A stretch of DNA of 9,950 nt, taken from positions 1-9,950 of the forward strand of contig JAISBH010000311.1 of NCBI GenBank assembly GCA_031266295.1, written 5' to 3'. The DNA is from Oscillospiraceae bacterium. GTDB taxonomy: Bacteria; Bacillota; Clostridia; Christensenellales; Aristaeellaceae. A program made the position numbers and the translations under genes. Positions 1-5,935 of the stretch are shown here, piece after piece (positions within the stretch are counted from its first letter, which is position 1; each line of letters begins with the position of its first letter). The notes under the pieces are model-generated. The model worked only from the letters and a program-made list of their open reading frames with translations, ran no database searches and was not told the DNA's origin.

Positions 1-99
1 TGCATCATCACCACCGATACGGTTAAGGGTCAACCGCCCGTCCTGATACTAGACGACGACGAGACTGGCGATAAGCGATTGATTTCACCAGCGGTGTGA
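1..99 (+). CDS. 3' end of an unidentified gene (partial)
   Basis: Frame 1 is open from the window edge to a TGA at 97-99, while the other two plus frames close earlier (TAA at 22-24 and TGA at 44-46). The 32 visible residues are mixed and hydrophilic with an acidic patch (LILDDDETGDK) and end in LISPAV. A hairpin terminator starts 12 bases after the stop, which is what supports this being a real gene end. Too little is present to assign a family or function. Confidence 0.5.
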   Translation, partial: CIITTDTVKGQPPVLILDDDETGDKRLISPAV

Positions 100-111
100 G
101 GAAACCATGCG

Positions 112-140
112 GGGCTGCCAACTGAACGGCGGCCCTTTTT
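112..140 (+). terminator. Rho-independent terminator of the upstream gene
   Basis: GGGCTGCC (112-119) pairs with GGCGGCCC (128-135), an 8-bp stem with one G-U pair and an 8-base loop, followed directly by TTTTT (136-140). It sits just after the stop codon at 99, so it likely separates the upstream gene from asnB. Confidence 0.75.
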
Positions 141-148
141 AATGTCAG

Positions 149-176
149 GGTATGGGCGAGTTGGTATACCCATACC
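149..176. repeat. Inverted repeat GGTATGGG / CCCATACC
   Basis: GGTATGGG at 149-156 and CCCATACC at 169-176 are exact inverted copies 12 bases apart. The spacer overlaps a second small palindrome, GGTATACC (163-170). It could be an operator or a transcript hairpin; no protein binding family was recognised. Confidence 0.4.
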
Positions 177-245
177 ATGGTCGTCCGCAGAAGGCAGAGC
201 GCGGTATTTGGAGAAAGTTCACACTTCATTGTGACGCGCATAAAC

Positions 246-306
246 TATACTGCTTGACGCATAAAGCTCGCAACAGATCTGCGGATTTTGTGCGTTAAGC
301 AGTATA
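246..306. repeat. 61-base inverted repeat upstream of asnB
   Basis: Bases 246-265 pair with 287-306 over 20 positions: 18 Watson-Crick pairs and two G-T wobbles (256:296 and 262:290). The outer ten bases TATACTGCTT and AAGCAGTATA are exact. The 21-base loop (266-286) holds a further small stem CGCA/TGCG. A second inverted repeat, TCACA-N6-TGTGA (219-234), lies just upstream. The left arm begins with TATACT, a good -10 hexamer, but no convincing -35 lies at the right distance. It may be an asnB leader hairpin, an operator or a remnant of a small inverted-repeat element; the choice is open. Confidence 0.6.
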
Positions 307-358
307 TGGGGCGGAGTACACGGCTGCCCAGCTATGCATGTGCGAGGGAGTTTTTGAT

Positions 359-2239
359 ATGTGTTCTATTTGCGGAATCGTGGATTCAAACCTTGGCGCG
401 TTATCCGTCCCGCCGTCCGAGTGTGAAGCACGGGCGATGGGCGCGACGATGAAACGCCGCGGCCCGGATCAATCGGGCGTCTATACGATGAACGGCGCGG
501 CGCTGCAGCATAACCGCCTGGCCATCATCGACCTGGAGAACGGACTGCAGCCGATGACTGCCGAGCATCAAGGTTTTACGTATACGATCGTATACAATGG
601 AGAGTTGTATAACACGCCTGAACTAACCGCCGAACTGCGCGGTCTGGGCGCTCGATTCAAGACGCGATGCGATACGGAGGCCGTGTTGTGGGCGTATATA
701 TTGTGGGGCGAGGATTGCCCGTCGCACCTGAACGGGATATTCGCGTTCGCTGTGCTGGATGGGAAACGCGATCAGCTGTATCTCGCCCGCGATCGGTTCG
801 GGATAAAGCCACTTTATTATGCAGAGCGCAAGGGACGCTTGTTGTTCGCCTCGGAACTGAAGGCGCTGCTGGCCCATCCGGACGTCGAACCGGCGCTGGA
901 TCACATGGGTTTGTGGGAACTGCTGTTCCTCGCTCCGGCCAGCAGGATCGGATCTGGGTTGTTTAAGGGCGTGCACTCGCTGGAACCTGCGCATTACCTG
1001 GTGTGGGGCGCGGACTCTCCCGGCGCGGCGGCTTCCATAAATGGGCGGCGTGGCGGATCGCTGCGCAAGGGCGTCTATTGGTCGCTGCGTGCGGAACCCT
1101 TCACTGGTACAGAGTCCGACGCCGTTTATACAACGCGCGATATCCTCTCTGACGCGATACAGCGCCAGCTGGTATCCGACGTGCCGCTGGCGACGTTCTT
1201 GTCGGGCGGACTGGATTCATCCGTTGTATCGGCCGTTGCGGCGAAGGCTTACAAGGAAAGAGGCCAACAATTGCACACATACTCGTTTGAGTATGAGGGT
1301 GACCGCGAGTTTTTCCATGAATCGCTGTTCCAGCCGCAGAGCGACGACGCTTACGCTGAGTGGCTTGCCAACGAACTAGGCACAGAGCATCATATATTGA
1401 CGGTTACCCCGGCGCAGGTCGCGGACGCGCTCGTGCCCGCGATGCGATTGCGCGACTTTCCCGGCCAGGCTGACATCGATTCGTCGCTATATCTCTACTG
1501 CATTGAGGTGAAGCGGCTGCATACGGTCGCCCTGTCGGGCGAGTGCGCCGACGAGATATTCGGCGGCTATCCGTGGTTTTATCGCCCGGAGATGCTGGAG
1601 AAGCCGTTCTATCCTTGGCTGCATGATCCGTTCATACGAGTCGGGCTGTTCGACGAGGGAATCGTCAAGCCTAAGGATGGATACGCGCTGCTGTCCGACG
1701 AGTATCGCGCCGACCTGGCTCAGTGCCCGATATTGCGGGACGACGCCCCAGACATGATTACGGCGCGGCGCGCGACGTGGCTGTCCACGCGGCACTTCAT
1801 GTATTCGTTGCTGGAGCGAAAGGATCGTATGAGTATGGGCGCGAGCCTGGAGGTGCGCGTGCCGTTCGCGGATCATCGCGTGCTGGAATATGTATTCAAC
1901 GTGCCTTGGTCGATCAAGCGCAAGCATGACGTGGAGAAAGATCTGCTGCGGGAGGCGATGGGCGATTACCTGCCCGACCGTATCCGCAACCGTAAGAAGA
2001 GTCCGTATCCCAAGGTGCATAACCCTGGGTATGAGCGCATAGTCCGCGAACGCCTGGACGCGCGGCTGAACGATCCCGCATCGAAACTGCGTGGATTGAT
2101 AAACCGCGCAGCGCTGACACGCACGCTTGAATCGTCGGACGGCACGTGGTACGGTCAACTGATGGGTCGGCCGCAGTTGATTGCATGGCTGCTGCAGCTG
2201 GACGCGTGGCTTGAGGAATATAAGGTCAAATTGGTATAG
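359..2239 (+). CDS. asnB: Asparagine synthetase (glutamine-hydrolysing)
   Basis: AsnB makes asparagine from aspartate, ATP and glutamine-derived ammonia in the cytoplasm. The N-terminal class-II glutaminase domain has nucleophile Cys2 (MCSICGIVD) and motifs RRGPD, HNRLAIIDL, YNGELYN, CDTEAVLW, LARDRFGIKPLYY and FASELKALL. The synthetase domain has the PP-loop LSGGLDSS at about residue 281, SGECADEIFGGY at about 392 and ERKDRMSMGASLEVRVPF. The length of 626 residues is normal, similar to Bacillus AsnB/AsnO. An in-frame ATG at 338 is possible, but ATG 359 is preferred: it places Cys at position 2, as the family needs after Met removal, and has GAGGGAG at 344-350 with an 8-base spacer. Nothing appears broken. 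No terminator hairpin is visible after the stop; only a T-run lies in the short gap to the next gene. Confidence 0.97.
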   Translation: MCSICGIVDSNLGALSVPPSECEARAMGATMKRRGPDQSGVYTMNGAALQHNRLAIIDLENGLQPMTAEHQGFTYTIVYNGELYNTPELTAELRGLGARFKTRCDTEAVLWAYILWGEDCPSHLNGIFAFAVLDGKRDQLYLARDRFGIKPLYYAERKGRLLFASELKALLAHPDVEPALDHMGLWELLFLAPASRIGSGLFKGVHSLEPAHYLVWGADSPGAAASINGRRGGSLRKGVYWSLRAEPFTGTESDAVYTTRDILSDAIQRQLVSDVPLATFLSGGLDSSVVSAVAAKAYKERGQQLHTYSFEYEGDREFFHESLFQPQSDDAYAEWLANELGTEHHILTVTPAQVADALVPAMRLRDFPGQADIDSSLYLYCIEVKRLHTVALSGECADEIFGGYPWFYRPEMLEKPFYPWLHDPFIRVGLFDEGIVKPKDGYALLSDEYRADLAQCPILRDDAPDMITARRATWLSTRHFMYSLLERKDRMSMGASLEVRVPFADHRVLEYVFNVPWSIKRKHDVEKDLLREAMGDYLPDRIRNRKKSPYPKVHNPGYERIVRERLDARLNDPASKLRGLINRAALTRTLESSDGTWYGQLMGRPQLIAWLLQLDAWLEEYKVKLV

Positions 2240-2289
2240 ATTCACTAGGTTTCGCTGTTTTTTGTCTCTCCTCCTTGTCCCGTAGTTAT

Positions 2290-3123
2290 ATGTACTGCAT
2301 ATACTATACATGGGGAGGGATTAATATAGGTATTGTAAAAGCGGGCGATGTTGCCCATGCAGCCTTGGACTTGCTGACTATGCCCCGAATTCCCTATGTT
2401 ATCAACTCAGCCGACCCCAAGAAGGGGATGGATTGTCAAGGTCTTGTTCAGTACTGTGTGCGCAAGGCCGGAGGCGTAAGCAGGTATCTCGGCTCAAACG
2501 ATATGTTCAGGCATGACAGCGCGTGGGTGGGGACAATAGAACAGGCTAAGGCGCAGGGGAAACTGGTTCCGGGCGCTGCCGTATATGTTGTATCACCGAG
2601 CGGAAGCTATAATGAGCCAAAAAAGTATGTGCCCGACGGTATAGGCAACGCGCACCATGTTGGTGTATATTGCGGCGTATCGAACGCGGAGTGCGTATCC
2701 GCGTCCAGCGTGAAGGGATATGTCGGCGTCACCACGCTCGCGCAAGGCTGGACCCACGCTGCATGGCTGAAGGGCGTGGACTACAGCAGCGGCGACGCGT
2801 CTGTTGCCACGAGCATAGATAACTCGCAAACTGCTGAGCCGCCGCCGGCCGCAGATAGTCAAGCGGATAATTCGCAAGCGAAAACCTCCGCGCCTACGGC
2901 CAATCCCAAGATTCCGTACGACGCGGTGGTGAAAACGCCCACCGGCAATAAATTGAACCTGCGCAAAGCGCCGTCGACAACGACTGGCGCGCGGATAGCC
3001 CAAGTGCCGCCCGGTACGCCGTTGAAGGTCCTTTCGGATGATCAATCCGGCTGGATACAAGTGGAGTACAACGGACAGCGCGCCTGGGCGCAGAGGCAGT
3101 ATGTTGTGGCGTCGGGGAGGTGA
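2290..3123 (+). CDS. Putative NlpC/P60 cell-wall peptidase with C-terminal SH3b domain
   Basis: Likely a peptidoglycan endopeptidase cleaving stem peptides. Numbered from ATG 2290, residues 18-150 match the NlpC/P60 (C40) plan: a helix AGDVAHAALDLL, catalytic Cys49 in MDCQGLVQYC, and catalytic His near 123 in HHVGVYCG. A Pro/Ala/Gln/Ser-rich linker (about 170-205) leads to a bacterial SH3 domain (about 213-277: LNLRKAPST, GTPLKVL, GWIQVEYNGQRAWAQRQYV), expected to hold the enzyme on the wall. There is no signal peptide or membrane segment, as in phage endolysins that need a holin, though no other phage gene is visible. ATG 2290 is only the nearest canonical in-frame start. It lacks a Shine-Dalgarno and would add a poor extension; the protein probably begins at ATA 2326 (IGIVKAGD). 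It could therefore be translated from a rare start, expressed poorly, or be a start-codon pseudogene. Confidence 0.75.
   Translation: MYCIYYTWGGINIGIVKAGDVAHAALDLLTMPRIPYVINSADPKKGMDCQGLVQYCVRKAGGVSRYLGSNDMFRHDSAWVGTIEQAKAQGKLVPGAAVYVVSPSGSYNEPKKYVPDGIGNAHHVGVYCGVSNAECVSASSVKGYVGVTTLAQGWTHAAWLKGVDYSSGDASVATSIDNSQTAEPPPAADSQADNSQAKTSAPTANPKIPYDAVVKTPTGNKLNLRKAPSTTTGARIAQVPPGTPLKVLSDDQSGWIQVEYNGQRAWAQRQYVVASGR
2312..2328 (+). promoter_or_regulatory. Strong Shine-Dalgarno followed by ATA instead of a start codon
   Basis: GGGGAGGG (2312-2319) is an excellent ribosome binding site. Six bases later, in the hydrolase frame, lies ATA (2326-2328), followed by GGT ATT GTA AAA. No ATG, GTG or TTG in frame lies at a workable distance. 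A TATACT (2300-2305) just upstream could be a -10 box; a TTGTCC 19 bases before it is a weak -35. If that promoter is used, the upstream TTG (2275) and ATG (2290) would not be in the transcript. Confidence 0.5.
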
Positions 3124-3181
3124 CGGGTAGATAACAGAACAGCCAATGATATAGCGTTAATGATATAATAATCAATAATAT

Positions 3182-3216
3182 AACGCGGGTGGCGGGTTAA
3201 TTCTGCTGCCCGCGTT
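3182..3216. terminator. Hairpin after the hydrolase gene, weak terminator candidate
   Basis: AACGCGGG (3182-3189) and CCCGCGTT (3209-3216) form an exact 8-bp GC-rich stem with a 19-base loop. An alternative inner pairing GGCGGG/CCCGC is possible. Only TT follows on the plus strand. On the minus strand the tail is T/A-rich (TATATTATT), so it might serve transcripts arriving from either side. It lies 59 bases after the hydrolase stop codon. Confidence 0.4.
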
Positions 3217-3433
3217 GTGGTGCAAATAGCGTAAGGCCTGCGGCAGAGACGTGTTAGGTGCGACGGTGCAACCATAGGTAATGTCGCGAAGATTGTGTAA
3301 ACCGGGAAACGAGCACGAAGCGATTCTATCAAGGGAGTCAACCTTACAGCAGTGCAAGTAGGTTTTCAGGGCTAGAGGCACGGCTCTGCGTATCTCGCGG
3401 CCAGAGGGAGGTTCCCGAGCGAAGCGAGGCTTG

Positions 3434-3555
3434 GTCTTGATCGGTCGCTGCGAAAATTCTGCACTGGGCGGGACGACGGCGCGTCCGAGTGCATCGCAGG
3501 TTCCCGCTGCCGTCGGCACGACCATGCTAGCATTTTCGCAGCGGTCAGTCAAGAC
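3434..3555. repeat. 122-base palindromic intergenic element
   Basis: The outer arms are 3434-3457 and 3532-3555. GTCTTGA and GCTGCGAAAAT of the left arm are exact inverted copies of TCAAGAC and ATTTTCGCAGC on the right, with a poorly paired 6-base bulge between the blocks. Inside, GCACT (3461-3465) pairs with AGTGC (3488-3492) and GGACG (3471-3475) with CGTCC (3482-3486). The whole can fold as a branched cruciform or RNA. No transposase is attached. It may be a REP/MITE-like repeat or a structured RNA. Confidence 0.6.
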
Positions 3556-3626
3556 GGACGGTGTCGGAGTCGAGCGGTGTAACCCTTACGCCAATTCAGG
3601 AGTCCGTAATCATCCGCCAAGACGTG

Positions 3627-3664
3627 CAATGGATAGGGTAAACAGGGTAAACAACCTATCCGTT
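3627..3664. repeat. Hairpin with tandem GGGTAAACA repeat
   Basis: GGATAGG (3631-3637) pairs with CCTATCC (3655-3661) and the stem can extend by three pairs. The left arm and loop carry GGGTAAACA twice in tandem (3636-3644 and 3645-3653). It lies just beyond the 3' end of the minus-strand gene ending at 3677. It might terminate that gene's transcript, but no T-run follows on that strand. Confidence 0.45.
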
Positions 3665-3676
3665 CTATTAACTATT

Positions 3677-4483
3677 TTAATCATGCAAAGGATTACTATC
3701 AAGATAAAATGGCACCAATTTGTCATATTCGATAAATGCCTCAAAATGATCACCTGATGCATGACCTTCCGGTAGAATAAAAACCACACCATCAGGTTTC
3801 AAGTAATATAAAGAATCAAGACTCACTCTATCTGGATAAAAATCAAATGCAGAACGCTCTAAATTCGTCATACGTATAACAAAATTATCGGTGTCGTTAC
3901 CGTAAGGCGTTGTATCTGGGTCTGTTGGAAACTGTGCACTCTCAAAGAACATATCAACGAAGTCAGGATTTACCTCAAACATGTCAGCGAAGTCTAAGTC
4001 GCGCATTGTGGCTAACTCAATATTAAGTGTGTAGATCATATTATCATGTCGCTGGCCGATATTGTGAAAGACACCCCAAAATACGATGCTAATAACCTTT
4101 TCATGAATCAGGGTAACAGCGCACTGTAATACATTTTCATACGGTTTATCGAATCCTTCACGGAAGGGAAACCACATCGTTTTCCGGAAAATGAAATTAT
4201 CAATCAGCCAGTTCAAATCATTCACACGCCTATATACGTTATCGTCATATCCGTTGTTGTCATAAATCTCCTTTGATCCATAATAAAAACGAGGGTATTC
4301 AACATAAACCGTACTTTCCTTATTTGGCGCGTCGGTATACGCCTGGGTTTCGAAGGACAACCCTTCGGAGAATTCATATTCTGTTCTTACAATAATTGCT
4401 TCGTCGATGATAACCTCCTCCGCAATAGCAAAGGAAGCGTGCATAATGACCAGAGACATTAACCAGCATAGAACTTGCTTCAA
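3677..4483 (-). CDS. Putative secreted RsiV/DUF3298-like protein
   Basis: This is a 268-residue exported protein without a known enzyme motif. The N-terminus is a signal peptide: MKQ, a hydrophobic stretch to about residue 18, and a likely AIA-EE cleavage at 21. The rest resembles the DUF4163/DUF3298 region of the anti-sigma factor RsiV and PdaC: CAVTLIHEKVISIVF, then a strand ending YTLNIELATMRDLDFADMF (the 'N-D-x-x-T-G-K-x-L' position of the family), and near the C-terminus YYLKPDGVVFILPEGHASGDHFEAF. The family match is by eye and moderate. Start: GTG 4492 abuts the GGAGG, so TTG at 4483-4481 is chosen, 8 bases after GGAGG (4496-4492) and giving a classic signal peptide. The gene is visibly richer in A+T than asnB and the importer genes, and lies between repeats and a transposase remnant, which suggests acquisition. 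It has no same-strand partner in view. Confidence 0.7.
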   Translation of the reverse strand: MKQVLCWLMSLVIMHASFAIAEEVIIDEAIIVRTEYEFSEGLSFETQAYTDAPNKESTVYVEYPRFYYGSKEIYDNNGYDDNVYRRVNDLNWLIDNFIFRKTMWFPFREGFDKPYENVLQCAVTLIHEKVISIVFWGVFHNIGQRHDNMIYTLNIELATMRDLDFADMFEVNPDFVDMFFESAQFPTDPDTTPYGNDTDNFVIRMTNLERSAFDFYPDRVSLDSLYYLKPDGVVFILPEGHASGDHFEAFIEYDKLVPFYLDSNPLHD

Positions 4484-4508
4484 CTCGTCCACCTCCGCAT
4501 ATAATCAG

Positions 4509-4533
4509 TCAAGGCAAACACCTAGAGCCTTGA
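4509..4533. repeat. Inverted repeat TCAAGGC-N11-GCCTTGA upstream of the minus-strand gene
   Basis: TCAAGGC (4509-4515) and GCCTTGA (4527-4533) are exact inverted copies with an 11-base spacer. On the minus strand this lies 12 bases before the GGAGG of the 3677-4483 gene. It could be an operator or a 5' leader hairpin; no binding protein is recognised. Confidence 0.4.
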
Positions 4534-4572
4534 GTGTGTAAAGATCCTTAACCGACGTGAAAAAACACTCCA

Positions 4573-5034
4573 CAGGGCAGAGTGTGCAGACATCATCCGC
4601 GAGGATCGTTTCGAAGTCTAAAGCGCAACTCCATGTATCGGACGCGTACACCAAATTATATCACCAGCCTTACACATGTCAATCAAGCTGCACACGCGAT
4701 TTGCAGACATTGGGGTATTGAGAGTTATCTTCACGGGACGCTGGATGTCATGCTTGAGTAGGATCGCTGGGTGACGCGCAGCGAACTGGCTGCCGCAAAC
4801 CTTGCGATCTTGCGTAAACTGGCGCACGCTTTCCTGCGTAAAGCGCGTTGGCCGGATGATAATCCGCACAGCGGTCCGCTTAAAATGCGGGTTTGTGCAT
4901 TCAATCCATCCGTGCTTGATTTCGTTGCTTCTCAAGCCTTTACGGATTTTTATTAACATGCCCTGCCCCGTAGGAAGCGAGGGTTTTCCGTCGGAAGTGG
5001 GAAGCAACTTTCTCATATGCACGCCAAAGCCCTG
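4573..5034 (+). mobile_element. Possible internally deleted ISAs1-type element
   Basis: The transposase remnant is bracketed by CAGGGC (4573-4578) and GCCCTG (5029-5034), the CAGGG-type tips expected of this IS family. After one gap the arms also share GTGCA, so pairing is weak. No target-site duplication is evident (ACACTCCA on the left, TATTACAT on the right). The boundaries are tentative; the transposase homology is the firm part. Confidence 0.28.
4636..4956 (+). pseudogene. ISAs1-family transposase, decayed C-terminal fragment
   Basis: Plus-strand translation in the frame ending at TAA 4954-4956 gives the hallmark C-terminus of ISAs1-type DDE transposases: NYITSL, then AAHAICRHWGIESYLHGTLDV, an in-frame TAG (4759-4761, between E and DRW where the family has an acidic pair, so probably CAG to TAG), then ELAAANLAILRKLAHAFLRK and LKMRVCAFNPSVLDFV. 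The catalytic N-terminal and central regions are missing. Just upstream the frame degenerates; LHVSDAYTK-like sequence continues in another frame, suggesting a frameshift near 4650. The remnant cannot be active. A 184-residue minus-strand ORF (5172-4618) runs antisense over it and should not be annotated. Confidence 0.8.
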
Positions 5035-5069
5035 TATTACATACTCTGTACAGTAGAGGAGTGATGTGA

Positions 5070-5711
5070 ATGCCATATCCATACCCCTACGGTGCGGATG
5101 GTCATCGCGGATATCAAGATGACTATTCCGAACATTATTATTATCATGACGACGATCATTGCCGCGCTCCAAAACGGCGCGATTGCGATATATGGACTCC
5201 GCTGGCCAGCGGTTCGCTGCGTACGCGCGGCGATTGGGTGTGCATTGACCTGCCCAGGCATATAGCTGGCGCGCGGCCTCTTACGCTGACTATTGTCGCC
5301 GCTGAGTGTGTGAGCAGCGCGGCTATCGATCCATCGTGCGTATCATGCCGATCGGAATCCGGCATGGCGCTGCGCGTCACGATCCCACTGTCACTGACGC
5401 TGGTGGACTGCCGTGGTTATCAGCACGCTGCGTGCTCGTCGATCGACGTATGTGTGCCGATCACGCAGTGTACGTGCGCGCGGCTGCCGAAAAACGCTCG
5501 CGTAAACGTAAAAGCGTGCGTATCGCTGGTCGAGCCGGTATGCATTAACGAGTGCGAGCGGTATGTGGAGGCGCTGCTAGATATGCGGATCGACGCTTGT
5601 GTCGTCGGTATGCTTCCACGACATGACCCATGCGATATTTGCCCGCTGCCGCTGCCATGGTATCCTCAACCGCCGAGGATCGGCGCGAGAGGCGATTGCT
5701 GCTGCGACTAA
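5070..5711 (+). CDS. Cysteine-rich protein of unknown function, possibly coat-like
   Basis: Not assigned to a family. The 213 residues include about 20 cysteines (roughly 9%) spread along the chain and ending in CCCD. The first 35 residues are dominated by Tyr, His, Asp and Pro (MPYPYPYG, EHYYYHDDDH). The middle alternates hydrophobic strand-like segments (LTLTIVAAEC, ALRVTIPLSLTLVDC, ARVNVKACVSLVEPVC), and CXXC-like pairs occur (CVSC, CDIC). There is no signal peptide. Such a composition is typical of spore-coat or other disulfide- or metal-linked structural proteins of Clostridia; that is inference. ATG 5070 follows AGAGGAG (5055-5061) with 8 bases between, a strong site. CATACTCT (5040-5047) resembles a SigE -10 box, but no matching -35 was found. 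Monocistronic, closed by the terminator at 5803-5844. Confidence 0.75.
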   Translation: MPYPYPYGADGHRGYQDDYSEHYYYHDDDHCRAPKRRDCDIWTPLASGSLRTRGDWVCIDLPRHIAGARPLTLTIVAAECVSSAAIDPSCVSCRSESGMALRVTIPLSLTLVDCRGYQHAACSSIDVCVPITQCTCARLPKNARVNVKACVSLVEPVCINECERYVEALLDMRIDACVVGMLPRHDPCDICPLPLPWYPQPPRIGARGDCCCD

Positions 5712-5761
5712 ATCTCTAAATACTCTGTACCGCTAGGAACTGCCCGTTTCGCGCGTCTTTT

Positions 5762-5775
5762 CGACGCCTGCGTCG
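5762..5775. repeat. Short GC hairpin after the Cys-rich gene
   Basis: CGACG (5762-5766) and CGTCG (5771-5775) form a 5-bp stem with a CCTG loop inside the 3' untranslated stretch, 28 bases before the main terminator. It has no T-run of its own. Confidence 0.3.
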
Positions 5776-5802
5776 GCTCGTTCCGTCAACGAATATCCTG
5801 CA

Positions 5803-5844
5803 AGGACGCTTCCGAAAGATATCGGAGGCGTCCTGTTTTGTTTT
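5803..5844 (+). terminator. Strong Rho-independent terminator
   Basis: Bases 5803-5815 pair with 5822-5834 over 13 positions with a single G-T wobble and a 6-base loop (AAGATA), followed by GTTTTGTTTT (5835-5844). It ends the Cys-rich gene's transcript and insulates the importer promoter downstream. Confidence 0.92.
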
Positions 5845-5935
5845 AAGGTACATAATGTTTTCTGGCGAAACTGCATGACAATACCCGCTTTCCATTGATT
5901 CCGGCGCAAATGAAACCGCTATGAAATATAGCTCT

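Larger units (their letters stand above)
3124..3676. other. 553-base gene-poor interval with several inverted repeats
   Basis: No convincing gene was found. Open frames on both strands (minus 3172-3552, plus 3431-3757) lack ribosome binding sites and recognisable domains, and each covers part of a palindrome, so similar short peptides appear on both strands (RCEN near one end, FSQR near the other). The left part (3130-3185) is AT-rich with AATGATATA twice. The middle (3217-3430) has short possible stems such as GCGAC/GTCGC (3260-3264 with 3283-3287). A structured RNA or repeated intergenic element is possible but unproven; group II intron domain V was looked for and not seen. Confidence 0.5.

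Noticed and set aside
23..241. Minus-strand ORF of 72 residues
   Set aside because: It overlaps a plus-strand gene end and its terminator, has no recognisable features and would have to be transcribed through the terminator hairpin.
338..358. asnB start at 338
   Set aside because: It would move the catalytic cysteine away from position 2 and has no ribosome site, unlike ATG 359.
1487..2311. Minus-strand ORF of 274 residues
   Set aside because: It is fully antisense to the conserved synthetase domain of asnB; an open frame here follows from asnB codon bias.
3172..3552. Minus-strand ORF of 126 residues
   Set aside because: It spans the palindromic element and the 3182-3216 hairpin, lacks a ribosome site and has no domain; the palindrome makes look-alike peptides on both strands.
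3217..3600. Group II intron or other catalytic RNA
   Set aside because: A GTGCGAC string resembling an intron 5' end and purine-rich loops were seen, but there is no domain V sequence and no reverse transcriptase.
3431..3757. Plus-strand ORF of 108 residues
   Set aside because: It crosses the same palindrome and then the end of the minus-strand gene, and has no ribosome site.
4618..5172. Minus-strand ORF of 184 residues
   Set aside because: It runs antisense to an identifiable transposase remnant, has no ribosome site at its start, overlaps the Cys-rich gene's beginning and shows no recognised domain.
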